Source of the DNA: Penaeus vannamei
Lineage: Eukaryota > Arthropoda > Malacostraca > Decapoda > Penaeidae
Length of the DNA stretch: 12,500 nucleotides
Assembly (NCBI RefSeq): GCF_042767895.1
Contig: NC_091576.1
Coordinates: 17,317,175-17,329,674 of the forward strand
Reading direction: 5' to 3'
The translations under genes and the position numbers were made by a program. Shown here one piece after another: positions 1 through 8,790 of this stretch; the first letter of the stretch is position 1, and each line of letters opens with the position of its first letter. The notes below the pieces were generated by a model. The model ran no database searches and was not told the DNA's origin. It worked only from the letters and a program-made list of their open reading frames with translations.

Positions 1-424
1 GAGAAAATATGAAGAAAAGAAACAAAAAACAAGAAGAAAAATAAATGAAGAGAAGAAACAAAAAAAGAAGAAAATATATGAAGAAAAGAAACAAAAAAAG
101 AAAAAGAAATGAATAAAAAAAACAAAAAAAGAAGAAAATAGATAAAGTAAGAAAAAAAAGAAGAAGAAGGAAAATAAACGAATCAAGCAAAGTAATTTAG
201 AGAAAAAACAACCGAAACTTAAGCATCAAACATTTCTCAAACAGACAAACAAAACAAAAACATCAGAAAACCGAAACGAAAGAAAAAAAAACAACGAAAA
301 TAAATGCACGAAAGACGAAATAGGAAATGAACGAAGAGAAAACAAAACGTTCGGAAGCAAATAGAAAGTTTTTTTAAGAATAGGAAATAGATGAGAGAGA
401 AACGGCATAAAAAATAGATAACGC
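1..424. repeat. A-rich purine tract with ~33-bp imperfect tandem repeat
   Basis: The top strand is mostly A with G and scattered C (GAAAA, AAGAAG, AACAAAAAA). A tandem repeat is visible at the left edge: the word ATGAAG followed by an A/G-rich stretch and AACAAAAAA begins near 9, 45, 78 and, degenerated, 109, giving spacings of 36, 33 and 31 bases. From about 180 to 424 the repetition fades into irregular A-rich DNA with a few CG dinucleotides. The minus-strand open frame over 226-498 is Leu/Ser/Phe low complexity and I do not treat it as a gene. No promoter or RNA gene is recognisable. The repeat may extend beyond the left edge. Confidence 0.75.

Positions 425-480
<56 letters not shown>
425..480. 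repeat. (GA)n microsatellite
   Basis: Dinucleotide GA run with one interruption (GAAA at 431-434). The pure block from 435 to 480 is 23 units. It sits inside the A-rich purine tract. Confidence 0.97.
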
Positions 481-483
<3 letters not shown>

Positions 484-740
484 GAAATCAGAAATCAACG
501 AAGAATAAACAGGAATCCCCCCCCCCTCGCCCCAAAAAAGGAGAGAGCATTTAGGAAATTAAAATAAATAAATTAGAACACCTCCACACACACACAAAAA
601 GCCCCCCTCCCCCCAAAAAAAAAGAAAGAAACGAACTTAGAAATCTCTCTCTCTCAAAAAAAAAAAAATAAGAAAATAAAAAACACCAAATAAAATCCAA
701 AAAAACGGAAAAATACCTCCCCCAAAAAGGGGGGGAAAAT
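481..740. repeat. A-rich DNA with poly-C/poly-A homopolymer blocks
   Basis: This stretch alternates A-rich DNA with homopolymer blocks: ten C at 517-526, a C-rich then A-rich block near 601-622, a short CT run near 643-653, and an A run next to it. At 719-735 five C, five A and seven G lie in succession, allowing a small C5/G5 hairpin with an A5 loop. Nothing gene-like is seen. The homopolymers are also places where an assembly may carry indel errors. Confidence 0.6.
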
Positions 741-890
741 AAATTAGGAAAATGAGCCAGAGGAACGGGCAAGCGGCAAAGGTCAGAGCGAGATTCGGTG
801 CATCGAAGAGACCGCGATAGACCCCCGGCGATCACGGCACGCCTCGCTCCACGACATTTAGACCGAACTGGCTTGCACACCGGGTCGGAG
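741..890. other. Normal-complexity island in repeat DNA (possible conserved non-coding element or exon fragment)
   Basis: About 150 bases of balanced, CpG-containing sequence stand out sharply from the purine tracts on both sides. On the plus strand a 22-codon frame starts at ATG 752 (MSQRNG...) and stops at TAG 818-820. Another plus frame is open from a TGA at 753 right through into the G-rich repeat (…VHRRDRDRPP…), and a minus frame is open too. None resembles a protein family I know. The extended nuclear-receptor half-site CAAAGGTCA lies at 777-785. GAG|GTGGGA at about 888-896 would be an acceptable 5' splice donor, but no paired acceptor is evident. It could be a conserved non-coding element, an exon fragment or simply unexpanded unique DNA. 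Confidence 0.45.
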
Positions 891-894
891 GTGG

Positions 895-1525
895 GAGGGA
901 TGGAGGGGGAAGAGGGAGGGGGTAGGGAGGAGGAGGGAGGGGTTAGGGAGGGAGAGGGAGGGAGGATGGGAGGGAGGAGGAAGGGGAGGAGGAGGGGAGG
1001 GAGGGAGGGGGATGGAGGAAGGGGAGGGAGGGAGGGGTAGGAATGGAGGTGGAGGGGTAGGGGGATGGAGGAAGAGGAGGGAGGGAGGGGGTAGGGGAAT
1101 GGAGGTGGATGGGGTAGGGGGATGGAGGAAGGAGGGTAGAGTGGTAGGAAGAGGAGAGGGGTAGGGGGAGGGAAGAAGGGGAGGGAGGGAGGGAGGTGGG
1201 GGGTGTTAGGAGAGGGAGGGAGGAAGGGAGGGGAGAGAGGTAGGAGGAGGGAGTGAGAAGGGATGGAGAGAGTGGGGGAGAGGTAAGGGATGTAGGAAGG
1301 AAGGAGGAGGGAGGGGAGGGGTAGAGGATGGAGGAAGGAAGGAGGAGGGAGGGGAGGGGTAGAGGATGGAGGAAGGGGATGTTAGGAGGGGGAGGGAGGG
1401 AGAGAGTGGGGATGGAGGGGGAAGGAAGAAAGGGGAGGGAGGGGGGATGAAGAAGAAGGAGGTGGAAGGGGCGTGAGGAGGGGAAGAGGGGATAGGGAGG
1501 GAGTGGGGGTGAGGGAGAGGGAGAA
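895..1525. repeat. G-rich purine tract with short minisatellites (GGAGG/GGGAGG)
   Basis: The top strand is almost only G and A with occasional T in GTAGG or GATGG. Local tandem periods are visible. GTAGAGGATGG starts at 1321 and again at 1359 (38-base period). GTAGGGGGATGGAGG starts at 1057 and 1114 (57-base period). The minus-strand frame at 1206-1565 and the plus frame at 798-1040 are composition artefacts (Pro/Ser/Leu or Gly/Glu/Arg). Runs of three or more G are dense, so this strand could form G-quadruplexes. Confidence 0.8.
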
Positions 1526-1555
1526 CCAACAAGCGTGTGGAGAGGAATTGACTGG

Positions 1556-2430
1556 AAACTCTCACTCCTTCTCTTGCTTTTCTACTTCATCCTTCCTTCC
1601 TCTCTCTTCCTCTTTTTCTCCTCTTTATTCCTCTTTTTGTCCATGTTCGTCTCTTTTTTTTCCTTATATCCTACTTTTGTCCATTTTTTTTCTTTTCCCT
1701 TTCCTCCTTCTTTCCTCTTCTTCTTCCTCTTTCCCTTCCTCTTGTACCTCTATCTCCTCTATTTACTTTTCTTCCTTTGCCATTTTTTCTTTCTCTTCAT
1801 TCTCCTTACTCTCATCTTTTTTATATATTTTCCTCTCCTCTCTCTTCCTCCTTTTCTTCCTTGAATTTTCTTCTCTTCTCATTTTCTCTCTTATTCCTTC
1901 CCCTCTTCCCTTCCTTTCCCGTTTCGTCTGCAACCCTTTCCTATCTTTATCCCTCTCCTTTTCTCTTATTCTCCCCTTTCCTCTTCCCTCTTCTCCTTTT
2001 CATTTCTCTTCCTCCACTCGCTCCCTCTTTTCCCCGTCCTTCTCAACTTCCCCTCTCCTTCCCTCTCCACTCCCCTCTCTTTACTCCCTTCTTTACCTTT
2101 ATACCATTCTCTTCCCCTCTCCACCTCCCATCTCCTCCCGTTTCTTTTCCTCTTTTCCCCTCTCCACCTCCCCCTTTCCACCTCCCTTGTCTTCCCTTTC
2201 CACTTCCACTCTCCACCTCTCCTCTCTTCCCCATTTTCACCTCCACTCTCTTCCTTTCTCCTCCCCCTTTATTCCCTCTCACCTCCCCTCTCCTCCCCTT
2301 TCTCCACTTCCCTTCTCTCCTCCATCTCTCCACCTTCCCTCTCCACCACCTCTTTCTTCCCCTTTTCACCTCCACTCTCCTCTCTCTATTCTCTCTCCAC
2401 CCCTCTCTCTCCTCCACTCTCAACCTCTCT
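1556..2430. repeat. Pyrimidine-only tract, T-rich then C-rich
   Basis: After a short transition around 1526-1556 the top strand becomes almost purely T and C. From about 1560 to 1970 it is T-rich (TTCCTCTTTT, CTTCTTCC). From about 1970 to 2430 it grades into CTCCACCTCCCC-type sequence that anticipates the 49-bp minisatellite downstream. Long frames are open here in several registers because stop codons need purines. No gene, RNA or transposon signature is visible. Confidence 0.8.
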
Positions 2431-3545
2431 CTCCACCTCAGTCTCCACCTCCCCTCTCTTCCCATCTCCTCTCTCCACCTCCGCTCCCCACCTCCCTCTC
2501 TTCCCATATCCATCTCCTCTCTCCACCTCCCCTCTCTTCCCATCTCCTCTCTCCACCTCCGCTCCCCACCTCCCCTTTCTTCCCATCTCCATCTCCTCTC
2601 TCCACCTCCCTCTCTTCCCATCTCCTCTCTCCACCTCCGCTCTCCACCTCCCCTCTCTTCCCATCTCCATCTCCTCTCTCCACCTCCGTTCTCCACCTCC
2701 CCTTTCTTCCCCTCTCCACCTCCGCTCTCCACCTCCGCTCTCCTCCCATCTCCATCTCCTCTCTCCACCTCCGCTCCCCACCTCCTCTCTCTTTCCCTCC
2801 TCCACCTCCGCTCTCCTCCCATCTCCATCTCCCTCTCTCCACCTCCGCTCCCCACCTCCCCTTTCTTCCCATCTCCATCTCCTCTCTCCACCTCCGCTCT
2901 CCCCCTCCCTCCTCCTCCCCTCTCCATCTCCCCCTCTCCACCTCCGCTCCCCACCTCCCCTCTCTTCCCATCTCCATCTCCTCTCTCCACCTCCACTCTC
3001 TCCCTCCCCTCTCTTCCCATCTCCATCTCCCCTCTCCACCTCCGCTCCCCACCTCCCCTCTCTTCCCATCTCCCTCTCCTCTCTCCACCTCCGCTCTCCC
3101 CCTCCCCTCTCTTCCCATCTCCATCTCCTCTCTCCACCTCCCCTCTCTCCCTCCCCTCTCTTCCCATCTCCATCTCCTCTCTCCACCTCCGCTCCCCCAC
3201 CTCCCTCTCCTCCCATCTCCATCTCCCCTCTCCACCTCCGCTCTCCACCTCCCCTTTCTTCCCCTCTCCACCTCCGCTCCCCACCTCCCCTTTCTTCCCA
3301 TCTCCATCTCCTCTCTCCACCTCCGCTCTCCACCTCCCCTTTCTTCCCATCTCCATCTCCTCTCTCCACCTCCACTCTCTACCTCCCCTCTCCTCCCATC
3401 TCCATCTCCCCTCTCCACCTCCGCTCTCCACCTCCCCTTTCTTCCCATCTCCATCTCCTCTCTCCACCTCCACTCTCTCCCTCCCCTCTCCTCCCATCTC
3501 CATCTCCCCTCTCCACCTCCACTCTCTCCCTCCCCTCTCCTCCCC
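2427..3545. repeat. 49-bp-period pyrimidine minisatellite
   Basis: A tandem array on the order of two dozen units. In the most regular part, the CTTCCCATCT word (or its CCTCCCATCT variant) begins at 3294, 3343, 3392, 3441 and 3490, exactly 49 bases apart each time. The unit can be written CTTCCCATCTCCATCTCC, then TCTCTCCACCTCCGCTC, then TCCACCTCCCCTTT. Toward the left edge units are shorter and less regular (starts near 2458, 2500 and 2536, spacings 42 and 36), mainly from loss of the CATCTC segment. Variation includes CGCTC/CACTC and CCCCTTT/CCCTCTC. Because 49 is not a multiple of 3, the same unit is read in all three frames, giving rotating Ser/Pro/Leu/His strings. This explains the overlapping long frames and argues against coding. 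Confidence 0.92.
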
Positions 3546-3618
3546 TCATCTCCGCTCATCTCCATCCAAGACCCCACTCCGATCAGTCCGCCTCCCCTCA
3601 GAATAAAATCATTTTCGA

Positions 3619-3623
<5 letters not shown>
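3546..3623. other. Short mixed-sequence flank of the 49-bp array
   Basis: After the array decays (CATCTCCGCTCATCTCC…), about 60 bases contain more purines (AAGACCCCACTCCGATCAG) and an AATAAA hexamer at 3602-3607. The hexamer alone does not make a polyadenylation site; no upstream gene is supported. Confidence 0.5.

Positions 3624-3660
<37 letters not shown>
3624..3660. repeat. (CT)n microsatellite, short
   Basis: CT dinucleotide run with one TT interruption at 3649-3651. Confidence 0.95.
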
Positions 3661-3662
<2 letters not shown>

Positions 3663-3760
3663 GCCGCGGAGCAACTGCAGATGCAACAAGAAGGTTGGAG
3701 AAGGAGGAGGAGGAAGAGGAGGAGGAGGAGGGAGGAAAAATTGTATAAATGAATATAAAT
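3661..3760. other. Small island plus AGG-rich purine patch and TATA-like words
   Basis: Positions 3661-3694 are ordinary sequence (GCGCCGCGGAGCAACTGCAG and following), read in one plus frame as RAAEQLQMQQEGW. This is followed by an AGG/GGA patch to about 3735 and then AT-rich DNA with TATAAA at 3744-3749 and 3754-3759. An ATG in good context (AAATGG, ATG at 3759) follows at once, but its frame quickly enters poly-Leu/Ser microsatellite. The TATA-like words are too close to this ATG to act as its promoter. No gene is called. Confidence 0.4.
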
Positions 3761-4260
<500 letters not shown>

Positions 4261-4375
4261 CTCTCGCTGGATTTGACTTTATACGAACTTAAGCTCAACC
4301 CAACCCCCTCACCCCCAACCCCTCCCCCTCACCACTTCTCCGCTGCCTGTGAGGATTTCAAGCTGGTCTCCTCCT
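4261..4375. other. Small mixed-sequence island between two CT tracts
   Basis: Positions 4267-4295 (GGATTTGACTTTATACGAAC and following) and 4345-4367 (CTGCCTGTGAGGATTTCAAG and following) are ordinary sequence separated by a C/A-rich stretch. A plus frame beginning at ATG 4273 reads MTLYELKLNPTPSPP and then SAACEDFKLVSSYSS before dissolving into the pyrimidine tract. The lack of a stop afterwards only reflects the composition. I do not recognise it as part of a known protein. Confidence 0.35.
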
Positions 4376-4651
<276 letters not shown>

Positions 4652-4926
4652 CTCTCTTCCTGTCCTCCTTGCCCCTCTCTCATCCTTCCATCAATCCTCT
4701 CATTCTTCGTCCTACTTTCCCTTTCTTCCCTCCTTCTCCCGTCTCTCCTCTTCCTCTCTCTCTCCTCCCTCCCTTTCCTGTCTTTCCTTCTTCCCTTTCC
4801 CTCTCATCTCCTCCACCCTTCCCTCATTCCTCCACTCCACTTTCCTCCTTCCTCTTTCCTCCTTCCCTTTCTCCCATCTGTCTCCTCCCTCCCTCTCCAC
4901 CTCTCCTCCTTCCCTCCCCCCCTCTC
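4652..4926. repeat. Irregular pyrimidine tract (CCTTCC/CTTCCC)
   Basis: CCTTCCTTCCC-type sequence with no clear long period. It leads into the compound minisatellite and shares its vocabulary (CCATCAATCC, CTCCTCCCTCC). No gene-like content. Confidence 0.65.
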
Positions 4927-5551
4927 TTTCCCCTTACCCCTCCTTCCATCTATCCATCCATCCATCTCACCCTCCTTCCTTCCATCCATCCATCTCACCC
5001 TCCTTCCCTTCTCTCACCCCTCACTCTCTCCTACTTCCCCTCCCCTCTTTCCCCTTACCCTCCTTCCATCTATCCATCCATCCATCTCACCCTCCTTCCA
5101 GCTTCCATCCATCCATCTCACCCTCCTTCCTTCTCTCACCCCTCACTCTCTCCTCTTTCCCCTCTCTCTCTCTCTCTCTCTCTCCTCTCTCTCTCCTCCT
5201 TCCCTCCCCTCTTTCCCCTTACCCCTCCTTCCATCCTTCCATCCATCCATCTCACCCTCCTTCCCTTCTCTCACCCCTCACTCTCTCCTCCTTCCCTCCC
5301 CCCTCTTTCCCCTTACCCCTCCTTCCGTCTATCCATCCATCCATCTCACCCTCCTTCCTTCCATCCATCCATCTCACCCTCCTTCCCTTCTCTCACCCCT
5401 CACTCTCTCCTCCTTCCCCTCTCTCTCTCTCTCTCTCTCCCTCTCTCTCTCCCTCCTTCCCCTCCCCCTCTTTCCCCTTACCCTCCTTCCATCCTTCCAT
5501 CCATCCATCTCACCCTCCTTCCCTTCTCTCACCCCTCACTCTCTCCTCCTT

Positions 5552-5587
<36 letters not shown>

Positions 5588-5880
5588 TCTCTCCTCCTTC
5601 CCCTCCCCCTCTTTCCCCTTACCCCTCCTTCCATCCTTCCATCCATCCATCTCACCCTCCTTCCCTTCTCTCTCCCCCTCACTCTCTCCTCCTTCCCCCT
5701 CTCTCTCTCTCTCACTCCCTCTCTCTCTCCTCCTTCCCCTCTCCCTCTTTCCCCTTACCCCTCCTTCCATCCTTCCATCCATCCATCTCACCCTCCTTCC
5801 CTTCTCTCGCCCCTCACTCTCTCCTCCTTCCCCTCTCTCTCTCTCTCTCTCTCCCCTCTCTCTCTCCTCCTTCCCCTTTC
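4927..5880. repeat. Compound minisatellite with nested CCAT and CT microsatellites
   Basis: Seven units each start with TTTCCCCTTAC, at 4927, 5048, 5212, 5306, 5471, 5612 and 5748 (spacings 121, 164, 94, 165, 141, 136). Inside each unit the order is constant: TTTCCCCTTAC, CCTCCTTCC, a CCAT/CCAT run, CTCACCCTCCTTCC, CTCTCACCCCTCACTCTC, then (except in the shortest units) a CT run of variable length and CCTCCTTCCC. Length differences come from the nested CT run and from duplication of the CCATCCATCTCACCCTCC block in units 1, 2 and 4. The Ser/Leu/Pro/His frame through this region is an artefact. The architecture fits repeated unequal exchange plus slippage inside each unit. Confidence 0.9.
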
Positions 5881-6011
5881 CCGAGCACCACGCCGTCCTC
5901 ATGAATATTCAGGTCTGCCACAATTACCGCAGCTTCCACCAACATATTGATTAACCCGCGTCTCAAAAATCTGGAATGGCCGGCTAGTAAGGGCCCTCCG
6001 AGTGGTTGGCT
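5881..6011. other. Normal-complexity island with homeodomain/POU-like words (candidate conserved element)
   Basis: About 125 bases of ordinary sequence sit exactly where the top strand switches from pyrimidine to purine. Dense recognisable words include the palindrome TGAATATTCA at 5902-5911, CAATTA at 5921-5926, and ATTGATTAAC at 5946-5955 (reverse GTTAATCAAT, an HNF1/PBC-type word). The minus strand is open through the island and reads …RGLINMLVEAAVIVADLN… followed by IHEDGVVLGKGE. On the plus strand a 17-codon frame starts at ATG 5901 and stops at TAA 5952-5954. The binding-site density suggests a cis-regulatory element, whereas the minus peptide would suit an exon. Neither is proved. Confidence 0.45.
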
Positions 6012-6330
6012 GGAAGGATGGAGGGAGGAAGGGATGGAGGGAGGAAGGGACGGAGGGAGGAAGGGAGGGGAGGTGGGATGGGATTGGAGGGAGGGGGTTG
6101 GATGGGAGGGAGGAAGGGGGATGGGAGGGAGATGGGATGGGATGGGGAGGGAGGGTGGGAGGGATGGGATGGGAAGGTGGGATGGGATGGAATGGGAGGG
6201 AGGTGGGAGGGATGGGATGGGAGGGAGGGTGGGAAGGTTGAAGATGGATGGGATGGGTGGATGGGAGGGCGGGAGGGGTGGGATGGGAGGGCAGGGTTGT
6301 GGAAGAGGGGCAAGGTGGAAGGGAGGGATG
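6003..6330. repeat. GGGAT/GGGAG purine repeat
   Basis: Irregular tandem repetition of GGGATGGGATGGGAGGGAGG-type words, with GGAAGGATGGAGGG at the left edge. The short words mutate into each other and no single long period dominates. Dense G3 runs could support G-quadruplexes on the plus strand. Gly/Trp/Arg frames in all plus registers and Pro/Ser/His frames on the minus strand are artefacts. Confidence 0.8.
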
Positions 6331-6835
6331 GGAAGAAAGGGAAAAGATGGAAGGTTGGGTGGGAAGAAAGGGAAAGAGGGAAAGGAGGGAAGATGGAATG
6401 GGATGGGAAGGGAGGGAGGGAAGAAGGAAGGAGAGGGCAAGAGGAGAAGGAAGAAAAGGCTAAGAAGACGAATAAAGACAGGGATTAGGAAAGCATCGGG
6501 AGGAGGGGGGGGGCGAGGGAGAGGAGGAGGGGGGGAGGAGGGCGTGAGAGAGGAGGACAGGATACGAGAAGGAGGGAGGGAATGGAAGAGAGGATAAGTG
6601 GAGGAGGAGGATTAGCGGAAGGAGGAAGAGGAGGAGGGGGGAGGAGAAAGGGGGAAATACTATAGATACAGAAGGATTAGAGTGATGAAACAAGATTGGG
6701 AAAAGAGGAGAAATAGACCCTATGGTGGGGGGAGAGGTTCAAAAGGAGGGGAAGGAGAGGAGGAAGGGGTGAGAGGTAGAGAAGGAGAGAGGGGATGGGA
6801 GACAGAAAGAGAGACGGAAGGATAGAATGCGAGAA
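6331..6835. repeat. Irregular purine tract (GGAAGG, AGGAGG)
   Basis: A/G-rich DNA with GGAAAG, GAAGAAAGG and GGAGGAGGAGG stretches and a few non-purine interruptions near 6470-6500 and 6655-6695. A run of G lies near 6506-6513. No gene or RNA is recognisable. Confidence 0.65.
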
Positions 6836-6994
<159 letters not shown>

Positions 6995-7525
6995 GGATAG
7001 AGAGGGGGTGGGGGGATTTAATGAGTGGGGGGTGAGGAGAGGGAGACGGAGGAAGCAAGGAATAAGGGGTCGCGAGGGGAGAGAGGTAGTAAAGACGGGC
7101 CCGAGGGGAAGGTATGGAAGGAGGAAGAGGGAAAGGGTGCGATAGCCTGAGGGGCCGGAGAGTTTACGAAGGAAGGAATAAGGAAAAGGGGAAAAGAGAG
7201 GAAATGGACGAGATTCACAGGCCGTGGAAACGGGGAGGGAAGGAGAGGAAGAAGAAAGAAAAGAGGGAGATAGCCAGAGAGAAAGAGAGAGAGACACACA
7301 CACACAGACAGACAGATAACATTACAAAATAAAGTAGAAGGGAGAGAGAAACAAAAAAACAAAAAAACACACAAGCACAAAAAAACACGACTGGACATAA
7401 TGGCAATGAAAAGAGACGGAGCGACGAAGGGTCAAGTGGGAAATGAGAAGAAAGTGATTGACGGACTGATGGACAGGGAGATGGCAGGGAAATGAAGGGG
7501 CAAGGGAGGTGAGTTAGCAAAGGGG
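6995..7525. other. Mixed purine-rich spacer without a gene
   Basis: This spacer is less repetitive than its neighbours. It has a G-rich start, a few CG dinucleotides (7068-7175), a short CA/GACA run near 7292-7314, AATAAA at 7328-7333 and CA/A-rich DNA at 7345-7390. A 31-codon frame starts at ATG 7400, in a strong start context (A at -3, G at +4), and stops at TGA 7493-7495. It begins MAMKRDGATKGQ and ends DREMAGK, and the same frame is open well upstream. It matches no family I know, and a frame this short is expected by chance in purine-rich DNA, so I do not call a gene. Confidence 0.45.
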
Positions 7526-7735
7526 GGGGAGGAAGGGAGGGGAGTAGGGAAGGAGGGAGTAGGGGGAGTTGGGAAGGAGGGAGTAGGGAAGGTGGAGAGG
7601 GAGGAGGGAGTAGGGGAAGGTGGAGGGGGAAGGAGGGTTAGGGAGGAGGGAGGGGGAAGGAAGGTAGGTAGATGGGTAATACGGAAGGGGAGGGGGTAGG
7701 GAGAATAGGGGGAGCTTGATTAGCAAAGGAACAGG
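7526..7735. repeat. GGGAGTAGGG-type short minisatellite
   Basis: GGGAAGGAGGGAGTAGGG and variants (GGGGAGTTGGGAAGG, GGAAGGTGGAGGG) recur about every 18-36 bases from roughly 7540 to 7640, then decay into irregular G-rich sequence with GGTAGGTAGATGGG near 7662-7676. Confidence 0.7.
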
Positions 7736-7739
7736 GGGG

Positions 7740-7916
7740 GGGATTTGGGTGATTGGAAGAGCAGCACTCGGTTGGTGTTGCAGAAATTGTGACTGAGTTT
7801 GCAAGGGTGAAGTTGCAGCGAGAAAATGACGATTTTGAAGGAAAAAAATAAGATTTCTTTTTAAGGGGGGGGGGGTTGTAAATTGATAATCGGGTACGTA
7901 TGTTTAAAGACTTTTA
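7740..7916. other. Normal-complexity island at purine-to-pyrimidine switch
   Basis: Balanced sequence from about 7743 to 7916, interrupted by eleven G at 7865-7875. A plus frame follows the TGA at 7750-7752 and runs 32 codons to TAA 7849-7851. It reads …EEQHSVGVAEIVTEF… and ends RENDDFEGKK. It has no ATG, so it could only be the end of an exon; a TTGCAG acceptor-like word lies at 7778-7783. The frame is short enough to be chance. After the G run there is AT-rich DNA, then the pyrimidine tract begins at about 7917. Confidence 0.4.
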
Positions 7917-8579
7917 TTGCATTCTGTCCTTCCTCACACCCCTTCTTTTATTCTCCATCTCCGCTCCCCCCCCCACCATAACTCCCATCATCTTCTCCCT
8001 CACTCTACTCCTCCGCTATCTCCCTCACCCCCTTTCCTCCCCACTTCCCTCCTCCACCCCCTCCTATTTCTACCTATTACTACCCACAACTCCTTTTTCC
8101 ACCGCGACCCCCCCCTCCCAGGCTCCCCCAATACCCCTACCCTGTCTACAATACCCCCACCTTCTACCTTCTCCCTCACCATCGTCTCCCCCACCATTAT
8201 AACCACCAAAATCTCCCTCATTACTGCTTACCTCCCCCTCCTAACCCTTCTCCCTTCACCCCCACCACACCTCCTCCCCCTCTCTCCCTCCTCAGCCTCT
8301 ATATTTTTCTTTCTTCTTCCCCCCCCCTACCCTGTCACCCTTACCTCCACCTTCCTTTTTCTTCTTTTTCTCTCTGTTTCCCCTCATGCTCCTTTTCCCT
8401 TTTCCTTCCTTTATTTTCCTTCATATTCTCCCAGTCCCTTCACCTCATACTTCCCCTCTTCCATCCCCTCTTTTCTCCCATTATTTTTCCTCCTATCCCT
8501 TCATTTTCCCCCTTAAGTCCTCATTTCCCCCTAATTTCTCCTTATATTCCCCCTTCCTCTTCCCATTTCCTCCCACACT
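7917..8579. repeat. Irregular pyrimidine tract
   Basis: C/T-rich DNA with scattered A (CCACCATAAC, CTACCTATTACTACCC). Plus-strand Pro/Ser/Leu frames and a shadow minus frame run through it. From about 8390 it becomes TTTTCC-rich and approaches the 21-bp repeat. No gene or RNA seen. Confidence 0.65.
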
Positions 8580-8790
8580 TCTCCTCATTTTCCTCCCACA
8601 CTTCCCATCATTTCACTCACACTTTCCCCTTCATTTCTCCTTATATCCCTCACACTTACCCTCATTTTCCTCACACTTTCCCTCATTTTCCTCACACTTT
8701 TCCTCATATCCCTCACATTTACCCTCATTTCCCTCACACTTAATCTCACCCCCCACCCGCCTACCCTGACCTCTCTCACACTTCCCCTCA
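8580..8790. repeat. 21-bp minisatellite (CCTCATTTTC + CTCACACTTT type)
   Basis: The word CACACTT (or CACATTT) starts at 8597, 8618, 8651, 8672, 8693, 8714, 8735 and 8777. All but one spacing are 21 or 42; the exception is 33. The unit is CCTCATTTTC followed by CTCACACTTT plus one base. Because 21 is a multiple of 3, a minus frame reads a 7-residue repeat (VREMRES-like). This is a consequence of the repeat and not evidence of a protein. Confidence 0.85.

Noticed and set aside
2043..3577. Minus-strand frames of 486, 379 and 329 codons, Glu/Gly/Arg/Trp-rich
   Set aside because: Antisense reading of the same minisatellite; overlapping in different registers, with repeat-derived peptides only.
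3602..3607. AATAAA hexamers (also 7328-7333) as polyadenylation signals
   Set aside because: Hexamers of this kind occur by chance in A-rich DNA and no upstream gene is supported.
3661..3700. Possible micro-exon after a polypyrimidine run (CTGCAG then ATGCAACAAG, with GGTTGG after)
   Set aside because: CT microsatellites mimic polypyrimidine tracts everywhere here; the donor is weak and there is no supporting coding context.
1473..3752. 759-codon plus-strand open frame (and the overlapping 609-codon frame at 1777-3606)
   Set aside because: Low-complexity Ser/Pro/Leu/His translation from pyrimidine-only DNA and a 49-base repeat. Multiple frames are open at once, so the length carries no coding signal.
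5766..6022. Large inverted repeat around the 5.9 kb island (TCCATCCTTCC at 5766-5776 against GGAAGGATGGA at 6012-6022)
   Set aside because: The 11-base match is expected by chance between a CCTTCC/CCATCC tract and a GGAAGG/GGATGG tract; pairing does not extend in register.
5814..6440. 208-codon minus-strand frame
   Set aside because: The Pro/Ser/His-rich body is the complement of GGGAT/GGGAG repeats. Only the short island peptide is kept, as a finding.
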